This document shows positions 55,716 through 64,000 of a stretch of 64,000 nt of DNA, piece after piece (positions within the stretch are counted from its first letter, which is position 1; every line of letters starts with the position of its first letter). Under the pieces are notes generated by a model that was not told where the DNA came from, did not search any database, and worked only from the letters and a program-made list of their open reading frames with translations. Source of the stretch: Nakamurella leprariae (GTDB lineage: Bacteria > Actinomycetota > Actinomycetes > Mycobacteriales > Nakamurellaceae); the NCBI RefSeq assembly GCF_016918035.1, contig NZ_JAERWK010000008.1, positions 186,001 to 250,000 on the forward strand, given 5' to 3'. Both the position numbers and the translations under genes were made by a program.

Positions 55716-56385
55716 GCCCGGGCTCCTGGGCCTGCTGGTGTTCCTTGCCGCGCAGCCGGGTGCCGTCGAAGTCGATGCCCAGCAGGGCCGTGACGACCAG
55801 GGTGATGCCGCCGATGGTGATGGCCGAGTCGGCCACGTTGAACACCGGGAAGTACTCGGCGTTCGGCCCGAACACCGAGACGAAGTCGACCACGTGCCCC
55901 TGCATGAAGCCCGGCGAGCGGAAGATCCGGTCGATCAGGTTGCCGATCGCGCCACCCAGGATCAGACCGAGGCACACCGCCCACGGCACCGACCGCAACC
56001 GCGCGGCCATCCGGATGATGACCACCACGACGATGACGGCGATGACGGCCAGCACCCAGGTCATCCCGGTGGCCATCGAGAACGCCGCCCCCGGGTTCCG
56101 GATCAGCGAGAAGTAGACGAGACCGCCCAGGATGCGCGGCGACTCACCCGGCGTCAGCAGCGCGACCGCGATGATCTTGGTGATCAGGTCGAGCACGATG
56201 ATCACCGAGGCGATCACGGCCAGCAGGGCCACCCGGCGCGGGCGCTGCGGCTGCGCGACCTGATCAGTGGCCGGTTCGGTGACGGGAGCAGCCCCCGACG
56301 CGGTCGGCTCATCGGTCGGGCCGGGGTCGGCGGCCGGGTCGTGGTCGTCCGGACGAGGTTCACTCACCCGTCCAGTCTGACGCAT
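55708..56385 (-). CDS. lspA: Lipoprotein signal peptidase
   Basis: LspA cleaves the signal peptide of diacylated prolipoproteins. The product of up to 225 residues has a long polar N-terminus of about 50 residues, then four membrane helices. The catalytic aspartates are in [21 protein letters not shown] and [16 protein letters not shown] at 56367 (SEPRPDD) is an equally good start. It is followed by rluD. The upstream 113-bp gap is shared with the divergent ilvD. Confidence 0.96.
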   Translation of the reverse strand: MRQTGRVSEPRPDDHDPAADPGPTDEPTASGAAPVTEPATDQVAQPQRPRRVALLAVIASVIIVLDLITKIIAVALLTPGESPRILGGLVYFSLIRNPGAAFSMATGMTWVLAVIAVIVVVVIIRMAARLRSVPWAVCLGLILGGAIGNLIDRIFRSPGFMQGHVVDFVSVFGPNAEYFPVFNVADSAITIGGITLVVTALLGIDFDGTRLRGKEHQQAQEPGRG

Positions 56386-56498
56386 CCGGCCGACCGCGAG
56401 CCGCTCCGGCGACGGTCGGGACCGGGCGACCCGATGGGCGGGGACCCGCCCTCGCTCGTCCCTCGCTCGTCCGATCCCTCCGCATAGACTCCCCCGAC

Positions 56499-58256
56499 GT
56501 GAGCCTGGACACCCCTGCGCCGACGCAGGCCCCCGAGACCCGCCGCTCCCCCATCACCACCGCGCCCGGCGTGGACATCAAGCCACGCAGCCGGCAGGTG
56601 ACCGACGGGCTGGAGGCCACCGCCTCGCGCGGCATGCTCCGCGCCGTCGGCATGGGCGACGAGGACTGGGTCAAGCCGCAGATCGGAGTGGCGTCCAGCT
56701 GGAACGAGATCACCCCCTGCAACCTGTCGCTGGACCGGCTGGCCAAGGCGGTCAAGGACGGCGTGCACGCCGCCCAGGGCTACCCGCTGGAGTTCGGCAC
56801 CATCTCGGTGTCCGACGGCATCTCCATGGGCCACGAGGGGATGCACTTCTCGCTCGTGTCCCGGGAGGTCATCGCCGACTCGGTGGAGACGGTGATGAGC
56901 GCGGAGCGGCTGGACGGCTCGGTGCTGCTGGCCGGCTGCGACAAGTCGCTGCCCGGGATGCTCATGGCCGCGGCCCGGCTCGACCTGGCCAGCGTGTTCC
57001 TCTACGCCGGCACGATCCTGCCCGGCCGGGCCCGGCTGAGTGACGGCAGCGAGCACGAGGTCACCCTCATCGACGCGTTCGAGGCGGTGGGCGCCTGCTC
57101 CCGCGGGCTGATGCCGCGCGAGGACCTGGACGCCATCGAGCGGGCCATCTGCCCGGGCGAGGGCGCCTGCGGCGGCATGTACACGGCCAACACCATGGCC
57201 GCCGCGGCTGAGGCGCTGGGCATGTCCCTACCCGGCAGCGCCGCCCCGCCGGCGACCGACCGCCGCCGGGACGGGTTCGCCCGGCGCTCCGGCGAGGCCG
57301 TGGTCAACCTGCTGGCCCAGGGCATCACCGCGCGGCGGATCCTGACCAAGGAGGCGTTCGAGAACGCCATCGCCGTGGTCATGGCGCTCGGCGGGTCGAC
57401 CAACGCGGTGCTGCACCTGCTGGCCATCGCCTACGAGGCCGAGGTCGAGCTGTCCCTGGCCGATTTCGACCGGATCGCCGGCAAGGTCCCGCACCTGGGC
57501 GACCTCAAGCCGTTCGGCAAGCACGTGATGGTCGACGTGGACCGCATCGGCGGCATCCCGGTGGTGATGCGGGCGCTGCTGGACGCCGGGCTGCTGCACG
57601 GTGACGCGCTCACCGTCACCGGCCGCACCATGGCCGAGAACCTGGCCGAGATCGCCCCGCCGGACGTCGACGGCACGGTGCTGCGGGCGCTGGACAACCC
57701 GATCCACCGGACCGGCGGGATCACCGTGTTGCACGGCAATCTCGCGCCGGGCGGCGCGGTGGTCAAGAGCGCCGGCTTCGACTCGGAGGTGTTCGAGGGC
57801 ACCGCCCGGGTGTTCGACCGGGAGCGGGCCGCGCTGGATGCGCTGGAGGACGGCACCATCGCCGCCGGCGACGTGGTCGTCATCCGCTACGAGGGCCCCA
57901 AGGGCGGCCCGGGCATGCGGGAGATGCTGGCCATCACCGGCGCGATCAAGGGCGCCGGCCTGGGCAAGGACGTGCTGCTGCTCACCGACGGCCGGTTCTC
58001 CGGCGGCACCACCGGGCTGTGCGTCGGGCACATCGCCCCGGAGGCGGTGGACGGCGGCGCGATCGCCTTCGTCCGGGACGGCGACCGGATCCGGCTGGAC
58101 GTGGCCGGCAAGACCCTCGAGGTGCTGGTCGACGACGAGGAACTGGAGCGCCGCCACGAGGGCTGGGCCCCGCTCCCACCGGTCTACACCCGCGGGGTGC
58201 TGGCCAAGTACGCCAAGCAGGTGCAGCCGGCGTCGGTCGGCGCCGTCTGCATCTGA
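56499..58256 (+). CDS. ilvD: Dihydroxy-acid dehydratase
   Basis: IlvD dehydrates dihydroxy acids in the synthesis of valine, leucine and isoleucine, using an Fe-S cluster. The 585-residue product has the cluster cysteines in [25 protein letters not shown] and [12 protein letters not shown], and C-terminal [19 protein letters not shown]. The GTG start is 113 bp from lspA. Length and motifs are normal. After the stop there is a 275-bp gap (58257-58531) holding an inverted repeat but no gene I can support. Confidence 0.96.
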   Translation: MSLDTPAPTQAPETRRSPITTAPGVDIKPRSRQVTDGLEATASRGMLRAVGMGDEDWVKPQIGVASSWNEITPCNLSLDRLAKAVKDGVHAAQGYPLEFGTISVSDGISMGHEGMHFSLVSREVIADSVETVMSAERLDGSVLLAGCDKSLPGMLMAAARLDLASVFLYAGTILPGRARLSDGSEHEVTLIDAFEAVGACSRGLMPREDLDAIERAICPGEGACGGMYTANTMAAAAEALGMSLPGSAAPPATDRRRDGFARRSGEAVVNLLAQGITARRILTKEAFENAIAVVMALGGSTNAVLHLLAIAYEAEVELSLADFDRIAGKVPHLGDLKPFGKHVMVDVDRIGGIPVVMRALLDAGLLHGDALTVTGRTMAENLAEIAPPDVDGTVLRALDNPIHRTGGITVLHGNLAPGGAVVKSAGFDSEVFEGTARVFDRERAALDALEDGTIAAGDVVVIRYEGPKGGPGMREMLAITGAIKGAGLGKDVLLLTDGRFSGGTTGLCVGHIAPEAVDGGAIAFVRDGDRIRLDVAGKTLEVLVDDEELERRHEGWAPLPPVYTRGVLAKYAKQVQPASVGAVCI

Positions 58257-58448
58257 CCCGTACCGGTCCGGGCCCGGGAGCTCAGCTCAGCTCGATCCCC
58301 GGCCGGACGGCCGCATGCACTCGGTGTGGCAGGCCGCCGGCTCTCGTCCGACCGGGTCCGAGCACGCGCGATGCATTCGGCCATGGCGGCGGGACTCGAC
58401 GAGCCCCGCGTGATCCAGTGCGTCCCTCGTCCCAGGAGCCATCCGGGC

Positions 58449-58483
58449 ACGCAGCGCCGTGATCCACGACCTCGACGCTGCGT
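58449..58483. terminator. Nested inverted repeat between ilvD and the MmcQ-like gene
   Basis: ACGCAGCG (58449-58456) pairs with CGCTGCGT (58476-58483); inside, CGTG-ATC-CACG forms a second small stem. It lies in the middle of the convergent gap, 49 bp from the MmcQ-like stop and 193 bp from the ilvD stop, so it fits a terminator of the minus-strand gene better. Confidence 0.35.
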
Positions 58484-58531
58484 CACGGTCACTGCCCCGA
58501 TCCTGTCGCGTCGTTCAGCCGACGACCGCCG

Positions 58532-58960
58532 CTACGAGCCCGGCCGCCGCACCAGCCGCGCCAACTCGTCCGGCAGCGCCGGTCGCCGGGCCCGCGGCAG
58601 CGCCCCGACCACCAGCAGGTACGCGTCGGTGACCAGCTCGTCGATCAGCTCGGCGGTGACGCCCGGCCCCGCCGCCACGCTGATCCAGTGACGCTTGTTC
58701 ATGTGGTGGCCGGGCGTGATCACCGCCAGCTCCGCCCGCAGCGACTCCCCCTGCAGCGGGTCGCACTTCATGGTCAGGATGGGCGACCCGGTGAGCCGCC
58801 CGGTCATCAGGAAGATCCGCTCGCGCACCTTGAAGGCCTCGGTGTCCGGGCCGAACGGGAAGGAACGGGTGACGTCGAGCAGCTCGGTCGCCCGACGGGC
58901 CGCGGTCGCGTGCAGCCGGGGCGCGGCCAGGTCGCGCTCGACGTGGTCGTTCCCGGTCAC
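58532..58960 (-). CDS. MmcQ/YjbR family protein
   Basis: The 142-residue protein matches the MmcQ/YjbR family: SFPFGPDTEAFKVRERIFLMTGRL, ILTMKCDPLQGESLRAE, ITPGHHMNKRHWISV and ELVTDAYLLVVGALP. The fold (CyaY-like) is thought to bind DNA in some members, but the function is not established. The GTG start overlaps the stop of the antiporter gene as GTGA. It is last in that pair. Confidence 0.88.
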   Translation of the reverse strand: MTGNDHVERDLAAPRLHATAARRATELLDVTRSFPFGPDTEAFKVRERIFLMTGRLTGSPILTMKCDPLQGESLRAELAVITPGHHMNKRHWISVAAGPGVTAELIDELVTDAYLLVVGALPRARRPALPDELARLVRRPGS

Positions 58961-60444
58961 AGCTGCTCACCCCGCTGGAACCAGGCGGCCAGCGCGCCGC
59001 CGCGGCCGACGGCCCGCAGCCGCCGCTCCACCGCGGCCCGCACCTGCTCCGGGGCCACCACCAGCAACTGGTCGCCGGCCTGCAGCCGCACCAGCGGGGC
59101 GACCGGCACCGGCCGCCCGTCCCGCACCAGCAGTGACACCACCGCGGGCGCCGGCAGCCGCAGCTCGTTGACGTACACCCCGTGCATCCGCGAGTCGGGC
59201 GGCAGCGTCACCTGCAGCACCGACGCCCCCATCTCCTCCAGCGGCGCCGCGTCCAGCTGCAGTTCCGTCGCCTGCCCGCCCTGCACCACATCGAGCCGGC
59301 GGGCCACCCACGGCAGCGTCGTGCCCTGCACCAGCGTGTAGATGACCACCACCACCACGATGACGTTGACCAACTGGTCGGAGTGCTCCCGCCCGAGCAT
59401 GAGCGGGATCGTGGCCAGCACGATGGGCACCGCGCCGCGCAGCCCCGACCAGGACAGGAACGCCTGCTCCCGCCAGGGCAACCGGAACGGCAACGCCGCG
59501 GCGATCACCGAGATCGGCCGGGCCACCAGCAACACCACCAGCCCGATGACCAGGCCCGGGAGCAGCGCCTCGGGCAGCTCGAACGGGTCGACATATAGCC
59601 CGAGCATCACGAACAGCCCGATCTGCGCCAGCCATCCCAGACCCTCGGCGAACGACAGGGTGGCCGCCCGGTGCGGCAGCCGGGAGTTGCCCAGCAGCAG
59701 CGCGGAGACGTAGACGGCCAGGAAGCCGGACGCGTGCGCCACCTGGCCGAGTGCGTACGCCCCGCCGACGAGGGCGACCACGGCCAGTGGGTACAGGCCG
59801 GCCGCGGGGAGCGCGACCCGGCGCAGGCCCCAGGCGCCGACCACTCCGACGGCGACGCCGAGGACCGCTCCGACGACGAGCTCGTAGACCACCAGCAGTG
59901 GCGCGGTCCAGGTGATCGGGTCGGTGCCGGCCAAGAGCACCACCGCGATGACCACCGGCGCGTCGTTCAGGCCGGACTCCAGTTCCAGGGCGGCGGCCAG
60001 CCGCGACTTCACCCCGACCCCGCGCAGGACCGAGAACACCGCGGCGGCGTCGGTGCTGGACAGCACCGCACCCCAGACCAGGCTGGTGCGCCAGTCGAAC
60101 CCGAGCAGCAGGTGCACACCGACGGCGACCACGCCGATCGAGACCACCACCGACACGGTGGCCAGCGCCACCCCCAGGCCCAGCGCCGGTCGCACCGTCG
60201 ACCAGCGGGTGGTCAGGCCGCCCTCGGCCAGGATGAACACCAGCGCGGCCAGCCCGAGCTGCTCGGCCAGCAGGGTGTTGTCGAAGTCGATGCCCAGCCC
60301 ACCGTTGCCCAGGACCAGACCGATGGCCAGGAAGAGCAGCAGCGACGGCAGCCCGAGCCGGCGGGTCAGGCGCACCACGATCAGGGCGGCGATGAGCACG
60401 AGCGAGGACAGTCCGAAGGCGTTCTCGAGCGTGCCGAGGTCCAT
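58957..60444 (-). CDS. Potassium/proton antiporter, CPA1/NhaP2 type
   Basis: The 495-residue protein has about twelve membrane helices of the Na/H exchanger fold, including LFLAIGLVLGNGGLGIDFDN, SSTDAAAVFSVLRGVGVKSR and ALELESGLNDAPVVIAVVLL with the Asp pair involved in cation transport. The C-terminal 90 residues form a TrkA-C (RCK-C) domain (RMHGVYVNELRLPAPAVVSL, LQAGDQLLVVAPEQV). This layout is typical of NhaP2/CvrA, which move potassium or sodium against protons; the ion is not predictable from sequence. It is coupled to the MmcQ-like gene. Confidence 0.9.
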   Translation of the reverse strand: MDLGTLENAFGLSSLVLIAALIVVRLTRRLGLPSLLLFLAIGLVLGNGGLGIDFDNTLLAEQLGLAALVFILAEGGLTTRWSTVRPALGLGVALATVSVVVSIGVVAVGVHLLLGFDWRTSLVWGAVLSSTDAAAVFSVLRGVGVKSRLAAALELESGLNDAPVVIAVVLLAGTDPITWTAPLLVVYELVVGAVLGVAVGVVGAWGLRRVALPAAGLYPLAVVALVGGAYALGQVAHASGFLAVYVSALLLGNSRLPHRAATLSFAEGLGWLAQIGLFVMLGLYVDPFELPEALLPGLVIGLVVLLVARPISVIAAALPFRLPWREQAFLSWSGLRGAVPIVLATIPLMLGREHSDQLVNVIVVVVVIYTLVQGTTLPWVARRLDVVQGGQATELQLDAAPLEEMGASVLQVTLPPDSRMHGVYVNELRLPAPAVVSLLVRDGRPVPVAPLVRLQAGDQLLVVAPEQVRAAVERRLRAVGRGGALAAWFQRGEQL

Positions 60445-60484
60445 GTCGATCAGGACCGCTCGGGACGGCCGGCACGCCCGCTCG

Positions 60485-61375
60485 TCATCGCGGCACCGGA
60501 ACAGGCGCCATCCCCAGCGCGGCCAGCACCTCCAGCGTCGCCCGCGACCGGTTGAACGTGTAGAAGTGCAGACACGGGGCGCCCTCGGCGAGCAGCCGCT
60601 CGCTCATCGCGATCGCGTGCGCCATGCCGAGCTCCCGGCCCGCGACCGGGTCGTCGGCCACGTCCTGCAGCTGGCGGCCCAGCTCGTCCGGCATCGGCTG
60701 GCCGGAGAGCTGGGTGATCCGCTGCAGACGGGCGAAGGACACGATCGGCATGATGCCGGGCAGCAGGGGGGCTCTCGCGCCGGCCGCCGCGGCCTTGTCG
60801 CGGAGCCGGAGCCAGTCCTCGGCCGAGAAGAGCATCTGGGTGATGGCGTAGTCGGCGCCGGCCGCGATCTTGGCCGCGTAGTGCCGGATGTCGGTCTCCT
60901 CGTCGGGCGACCGGGGGTGCATGGCCGGGAACGCCGCCACGCCGACGGAGAAGTCACCGAGGCTGCGCACCAGGCGGACCAGGTCGGCGGCGTACTCGAC
61001 CCCTGCGGGATGACTCGTCCATGGGCCCAACGGATCCCCCGGCGGATCGCCGCGCAGGGCCAGGATGTTGCGCACGCCGACCGCGGCGTACTCGCCGACG
61101 ATCTGACGCAGCTCGGCCACGCTGTGCCCGACCGCGGTCAGGTGGGCCACCGGCAGCATCGTGGTGGACGACGCGATCCGCTCGGTGACCCGGATGGTGC
61201 GGTCCCGCTGCGAGCCGCCGGCCCCGTAGGTGACCGAGACGAACGCCGGGCGCAGCGGCTCCAGGCGACGCACCGAGTCCCACAGGACCGCTTCCTCGCG
61301 GTCGTCCCGGGGCGGCATGAACTCGACCGAGAACTTCTGCCCGGGCGTCTCGAGGCGCTCCCGGACGGTCGTCAT
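60485..61375 (-). CDS. metF: Methylenetetrahydrofolate reductase
   Basis: MetF makes 5-methyltetrahydrofolate for methionine synthesis. The 296-residue flavoenzyme shows KFSVEFMPPRDD with the catalytic Glu, FVSVTYGAGGSQRDRT, VRNILALRGDPPGD, KIAAGADYAITQMLFS, LLPGIMPIVSF, and the C-terminal LHFYTFNRS. The ATG at 61375 gives the usual length; the frame open upstream crosses the polyprenyl synthase gene and is not used. The gap to the divergent synthase gene is only 33 bp. Confidence 0.96.
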   Translation of the reverse strand: MTTVRERLETPGQKFSVEFMPPRDDREEAVLWDSVRRLEPLRPAFVSVTYGAGGSQRDRTIRVTERIASSTTMLPVAHLTAVGHSVAELRQIVGEYAAVGVRNILALRGDPPGDPLGPWTSHPAGVEYAADLVRLVRSLGDFSVGVAAFPAMHPRSPDEETDIRHYAAKIAAGADYAITQMLFSAEDWLRLRDKAAAAGARAPLLPGIMPIVSFARLQRITQLSGQPMPDELGRQLQDVADDPVAGRELGMAHAIAMSERLLAEGAPCLHFYTFNRSRATLEVLAALGMAPVPVPR

Positions 61376-61408
61376 GGCTGGAAGCGTAGTGCCGGGCAGA
61401 CTGTGCCT

Positions 61409-62569
61409 GTGACGCCAGGGCGGGACGACAAGATCACTGTGCTCGACGCTGCCGTCGACGAGCCCGGCGCCGCTCGGGGCGGTCCCTCGATCGACCGGCT
61501 CATCGAGATCGTGCTGGCCGACCGGCGCGGCCGGGTGGTGGCGGTGGACGAACGACTGGCCCCGCTGACCGACCGGCTCATCGCCTTCGTGGCCGGCGGC
61601 GGCAAGCGGCTGCGACCCCGGTTCCTGCGGTGCGGATGGCTGGCCGCCGGCACCGGACCGGAACCGGCCGGACTCGGCACGGTGGCGGTCGGACTGGAGC
61701 TGCTGCAGGCGTGCGCCCTGCTGCACGACGACGTCATCGACCGGTCCGACACCCGGCGCGGCGCCCCCAGCACCCACCGCGCCGTCGCCGGCGAGCACGC
61801 CGCCGCCGGCCTGCTCGGTGATGGCGACCACTTCGGCGTCTCCGCGGCACTGCTGCTCGGCGACCTGGCGCTGGCCTGGGCGGACGACCTGTTCCTGGAG
61901 GGCAGCCTGGCCATCGGTCCCGCCGCGGTGGCCGCGGCCGCGCCGGTCTGGCAGGCCATGCGGACCGAGGTGCTCGGCGGGCAGCTCCTCGACCTGCTGG
62001 TCACCGCCGCACCCGAAGGTGATCCCGGGCTCGCCGCCGCCGACGCGATGGCCGTGAACCGCTGGAAGACCGCCGCCTACACGGTGGAGCGGCCGTTGCA
62101 CCTGGGTGCCGCACTGGCCGGGGCCGACCCCGAGTGCGTGGTCGCGCTGCGCCGGTTCGGCGTGGACGTGGGCATCGCCTTCCAACTGCGGGACGACCTG
62201 CTCGGGGTCTTCGGCGACCCCGCGGTCACCGGCAAGCCGGCCGGGGACGATCTGCGCGAGGGCAAGCGGACCGTGCTCGTCGCCGATGCCCGGGCCGCCC
62301 TCGCCAACGGCGGGGTGGCGTCCGACCCGGACGGTCTGGCCGAACTGGAGGCCGGGCTGGGTGCGGCGGGCGCCGACACCGAGCGGCTGGCCGCGATCGT
62401 GCACGCCTCCGGGGCGCCGCAGCGGATCGAGTCGCAGATCGCCCGGCTGGGCGAGTCGGCCGCCGCCACCCTGGACACGGCCGGCGCCGACGGCCGGCCG
62501 GTGCTGGCCGAGCCGGCCCGGGACGAGCTGCGGGAGCTGCTGCGCCGGGCCACCGACCGACGCGCCTAG
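61409..62569 (+). CDS. Polyprenyl (geranylgeranyl-type) diphosphate synthase
   Basis: The enzyme elongates prenyl diphosphates with isopentenyl diphosphate. The 386-residue product has GGGKRLRPRFL near residue 65, the first Asp-rich motif DDVID at residues 107-111 (LLHDDVIDRSDTRRG), RWKTAAYTVERPLHLGA, and the second motif FQLRDDLLGVFGD near residue 260. Chain length is not certain. In M. tuberculosis idsA2 lies next to metF and Rv2175c/pknL, as here. The GTG at 61409 is taken as start; a GTG at 61403 is also possible. Confidence 0.92.
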   Translation: MTPGRDDKITVLDAAVDEPGAARGGPSIDRLIEIVLADRRGRVVAVDERLAPLTDRLIAFVAGGGKRLRPRFLRCGWLAAGTGPEPAGLGTVAVGLELLQACALLHDDVIDRSDTRRGAPSTHRAVAGEHAAAGLLGDGDHFGVSAALLLGDLALAWADDLFLEGSLAIGPAAVAAAAPVWQAMRTEVLGGQLLDLLVTAAPEGDPGLAAADAMAVNRWKTAAYTVERPLHLGAALAGADPECVVALRRFGVDVGIAFQLRDDLLGVFGDPAVTGKPAGDDLREGKRTVLVADARAALANGGVASDPDGLAELEAGLGAAGADTERLAAIVHASGAPQRIESQIARLGESAAATLDTAGADGRPVLAEPARDELRELLRRATDRRA

Positions 62570-62593
62570 AACCCCGCCGCCAGGAATCTGCGG

Positions 62594-63022
62594 CTAGAAC
62601 CCGGCGGCCTGGGCCCGGCGGTGCACCTCCCGGCCACGGTTCTCCCGCAGCGCGTCGATCGGGCGGCCGGGCAGCGACTCGTCCGGGGTGTGCAGCCAGC
62701 CGATGATCTCCTCGTCGGAGAACCCGGCGTCGGACAGCAGCGTGATGGTGCCCGGCAGGCCCTTGACCACCACCCCGTCGACCACGGAGCCGGCCGGGAC
62801 GGACAGCACCCCGTCCACCCGCACCGCGAGCAGGGTGCGCTCCCTGATGAGCTGGTGGACCTTGGTGACGACCAGCCCCAGCCGCTCGGCGACCGCCGGA
62901 ACGGAGATGGGATCCCAGCTCGGGCTGGGCGTGGGCGCTCCCTCGGGAGCGTCAGAGGACTCGGGATCAGCCGACGGACCGGCGGACTGCGCGTTCGACA
63001 CGCCCTCCAGCCTGCCATCCAC
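62594..63022 (-). CDS. Rv2175c-like DNA-binding protein
   Basis: The 142-residue protein matches the actinobacterial Rv2175c family: a disordered N-terminus of about 35 residues, a winged HTH (ISVPAVAERLGLVVTKVHQLIRERTLLAVRV), then VLSVPAGSVVDG and the C-terminal LSDAGFSDEEIIGWLHTPDESLPG. In M. tuberculosis Rv2175c binds DNA and is phosphorylated by PknL. Here a PknL-like kinase gene is directly divergent, so the same pair is likely. The GTG at 63022 or 63001 may be the start. Confidence 0.9.
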   Translation of the reverse strand: MDGRLEGVSNAQSAGPSADPESSDAPEGAPTPSPSWDPISVPAVAERLGLVVTKVHQLIRERTLLAVRVDGVLSVPAGSVVDGVVVKGLPGTITLLSDAGFSDEEIIGWLHTPDESLPGRPIDALRENRGREVHRRAQAAGF

Positions 63023-63111
63023 CTGACAGAATGATCGGTCAGGGCAGCGGACGGGCCGGGGGTCGGCCGGTCGGACCGGGTGGGACGGTGCTGCGGATCG
63101 GGGGTGGGGCG

Positions 63112-64000
63112 GTGGACGGGGTGACCGTGCGCGCGTCCGGCACGCCGCGCGATCTGCTGGGCCGGGTGCTGGACGGCCGGTACCGGTTGACCGGACTGAT
63201 CGCCCGCGGCGGCATGTCCGCGGTGTTCCGGGCGATCGACACCCGCCTGGACCGGGACGTCGCGGTCAAGGTGATGAACCCCCACTACAGCGCGGACCCG
63301 GCGTTCGTCGCCCGGTTCGAGCGGGAGGCCCGGCTGGCCGCCCGGCTCCGGCACCCCGGCGTCGTGGCGGTGTACGACCAGGGCCAGGACGGCGACGGCG
63401 CCCGGGCGGTGGCGTACCTGGTCATGGAACTGGTGCACGGCGGCACGCTGCGCGCCCTGCTGGCCGAGCGGGGCCGGCTCAGCGTCGGCGAGACCGTGGC
63501 CGTGCTGGAGCCGCTGCTGCAGGGTCTGGGCGCGGCGCACGCGGCCGGCCTGGTGCACCGGGACGTCAAACCGGAGAACGTGCTGCTCGACACCGGTGAC
63601 CCGACCCGTGCCCAGCCGCACCCGGTCGAGGTGAAACTGGCCGACTTCGGCCTGGTCCGCGCGGTCACCGGTGGTACCCAGTCGGGCACCGTCACCGGGA
63701 ACGTCATCCTGGGCACCGTCGCGTACCTGTCCCCCGAGCAGGTGGAGACCGGCGCGGCCGACGCCCGGTCCGACGTGTACTCGGTCGGCATCCTGGCCTT
63801 CGAGATGCTCACCGGAGCACCGCCGTTCGTCGGCGACAGCCCGATGTCGGTGGCCTACCAGCACGTGCACTCCGACGTGCCGCGGGTCAGCGAGGTGCGA
63901 CCCGACCTGCTCGCCGCGGGTCTGCCGCCGGAGCTCGACGACCTGCTCTACGCGGCCACCAGCCGGGATCCGCGGGACCGGCCCACCGATGCCGGGGAGT
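63112..64000 (+). CDS. pknL: Ser/Thr protein kinase, PknL-like (cut by window end)
   Basis: The visible 296 residues form a eukaryotic-type kinase domain: glycine loop LIARGGMSAVFRA, VAVKVMNP with the ATP lysine, HRDVKPENVLL catalytic loop, ADFGLVRA, and GTVAYLSPEQ in place of the APE motif. The domain is nearly complete; juxtamembrane and any C-terminal parts lie outside. The start is uncertain among GTG 63112, GTG 63121 and ATG 63031 in the same frame. Divergence from the Rv2175c-like gene and closeness to metF and the prenyl synthase support PknL. Confidence 0.9.
   Translation, partial: MDGVTVRASGTPRDLLGRVLDGRYRLTGLIARGGMSAVFRAIDTRLDRDVAVKVMNPHYSADPAFVARFEREARLAARLRHPGVVAVYDQGQDGDGARAVAYLVMELVHGGTLRALLAERGRLSVGETVAVLEPLLQGLGAAHAAGLVHRDVKPENVLLDTGDPTRAQPHPVEVKLADFGLVRAVTGGTQSGTVTGNVILGTVAYLSPEQVETGAADARSDVYSVGILAFEMLTGAPPFVGDSPMSVAYQHVHSDVPRVSEVRPDLLAAGLPPELDDLLYAATSRDPRDRPTDAGE

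Overview
The window is very GC-rich chromosomal DNA, with strong GC bias at third codon positions, many GTG starts and few gaps between genes. Gene content points to an actinobacterium: DUF2469, an S16 with a long Ala-rich tail, the error-prone DnaE2/ImuB/ImuA' set, an NrtR-type NUDIX regulator, and a PknL-like kinase beside an Rv2175c-like protein. Several blocks follow the gene order of Mycobacterium tuberculosis (yifB-yraN ... DUF2469-rnhB-lepB-rplS-trmD-rimM-KH-rpsP-amidohydrolase-ffh-glnD-glnB-amt-ftsY; nadA-nadB-nadC ... hisD-hisC-hisB-hisH; metF-polyprenyl synthase-Rv2175c-pknL). Genus cannot be fixed from the sequence alone. I see no rRNA, tRNA, CRISPR array, insertion sequence or prophage.

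Layout. (1) 1-8.05 kb, minus strand: DNA-processing genes (dprA start, yifB, yraN), a membrane acyltransferase, then a translation and secretion cluster (DUF2469, rnhB, lepB, rplS, trmD, rimM, khpA, rpsP). (2) 8.2-15 kb, minus: an amidohydrolase, ffh, and the nitrogen module glnD-glnB-amtB. A 23-base G run breaks the natural end of glnD. (3) 15-23.1 kb: a GH63-like glycoside hydrolase on plus, converging on ftsY; then glnE and a small conserved gene. The amtB/hydrolase gap carries GlnR-like sites. (4) 23.1-32 kb: an SOS mutagenesis region. One perfect LexA box precedes an HNH-nuclease gene, imuB and dnaE2; a second overlaps the imuA' start codon. A DinB-like gene and a WYL regulator lie between. 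(5) 32-41 kb, minus: hisD-hisC-hisB-(small membrane protein)-hisH, preceded by nadA-nadB-nadC and a nitrilase-fold protein lacking its catalytic residues. A perfect palindrome separates nadA from the divergent nrtR. (6) 41-54.8 kb: a methyltransferase, a membrane protein, dnaE1, a TetR/MFS pair, a DUF4383 protein, a glycosyltransferase, an ABC1/UbiB kinase, two VOC proteins and an AraC regulator. (7) 54.8-64 kb: rluD, lspA, ilvD, an MmcQ/YjbR protein, a cation/proton antiporter, metF, a polyprenyl diphosphate synthase, and a divergent Rv2175c-like/PknL-like pair cut by the window end.

How the genes work together. Nitrogen: AmtB imports ammonium, GlnB senses nitrogen status, GlnD modifies GlnB and GlnE modifies glutamine synthetase; GlnR probably controls the amtB promoter. 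NAD: NadA, NadB and NadC make nicotinate mononucleotide from aspartate, with NrtR as the likely repressor. SOS: LexA would co-induce DnaE2, ImuB, ImuA' and, unusually, an HNH nuclease placed first in the imuB-dnaE2 operon. Secretion: Ffh, FtsY, LepB and LspA are all present. Many neighbouring genes share 4-base GTGA or ATGA overlaps, which suggests translational coupling.
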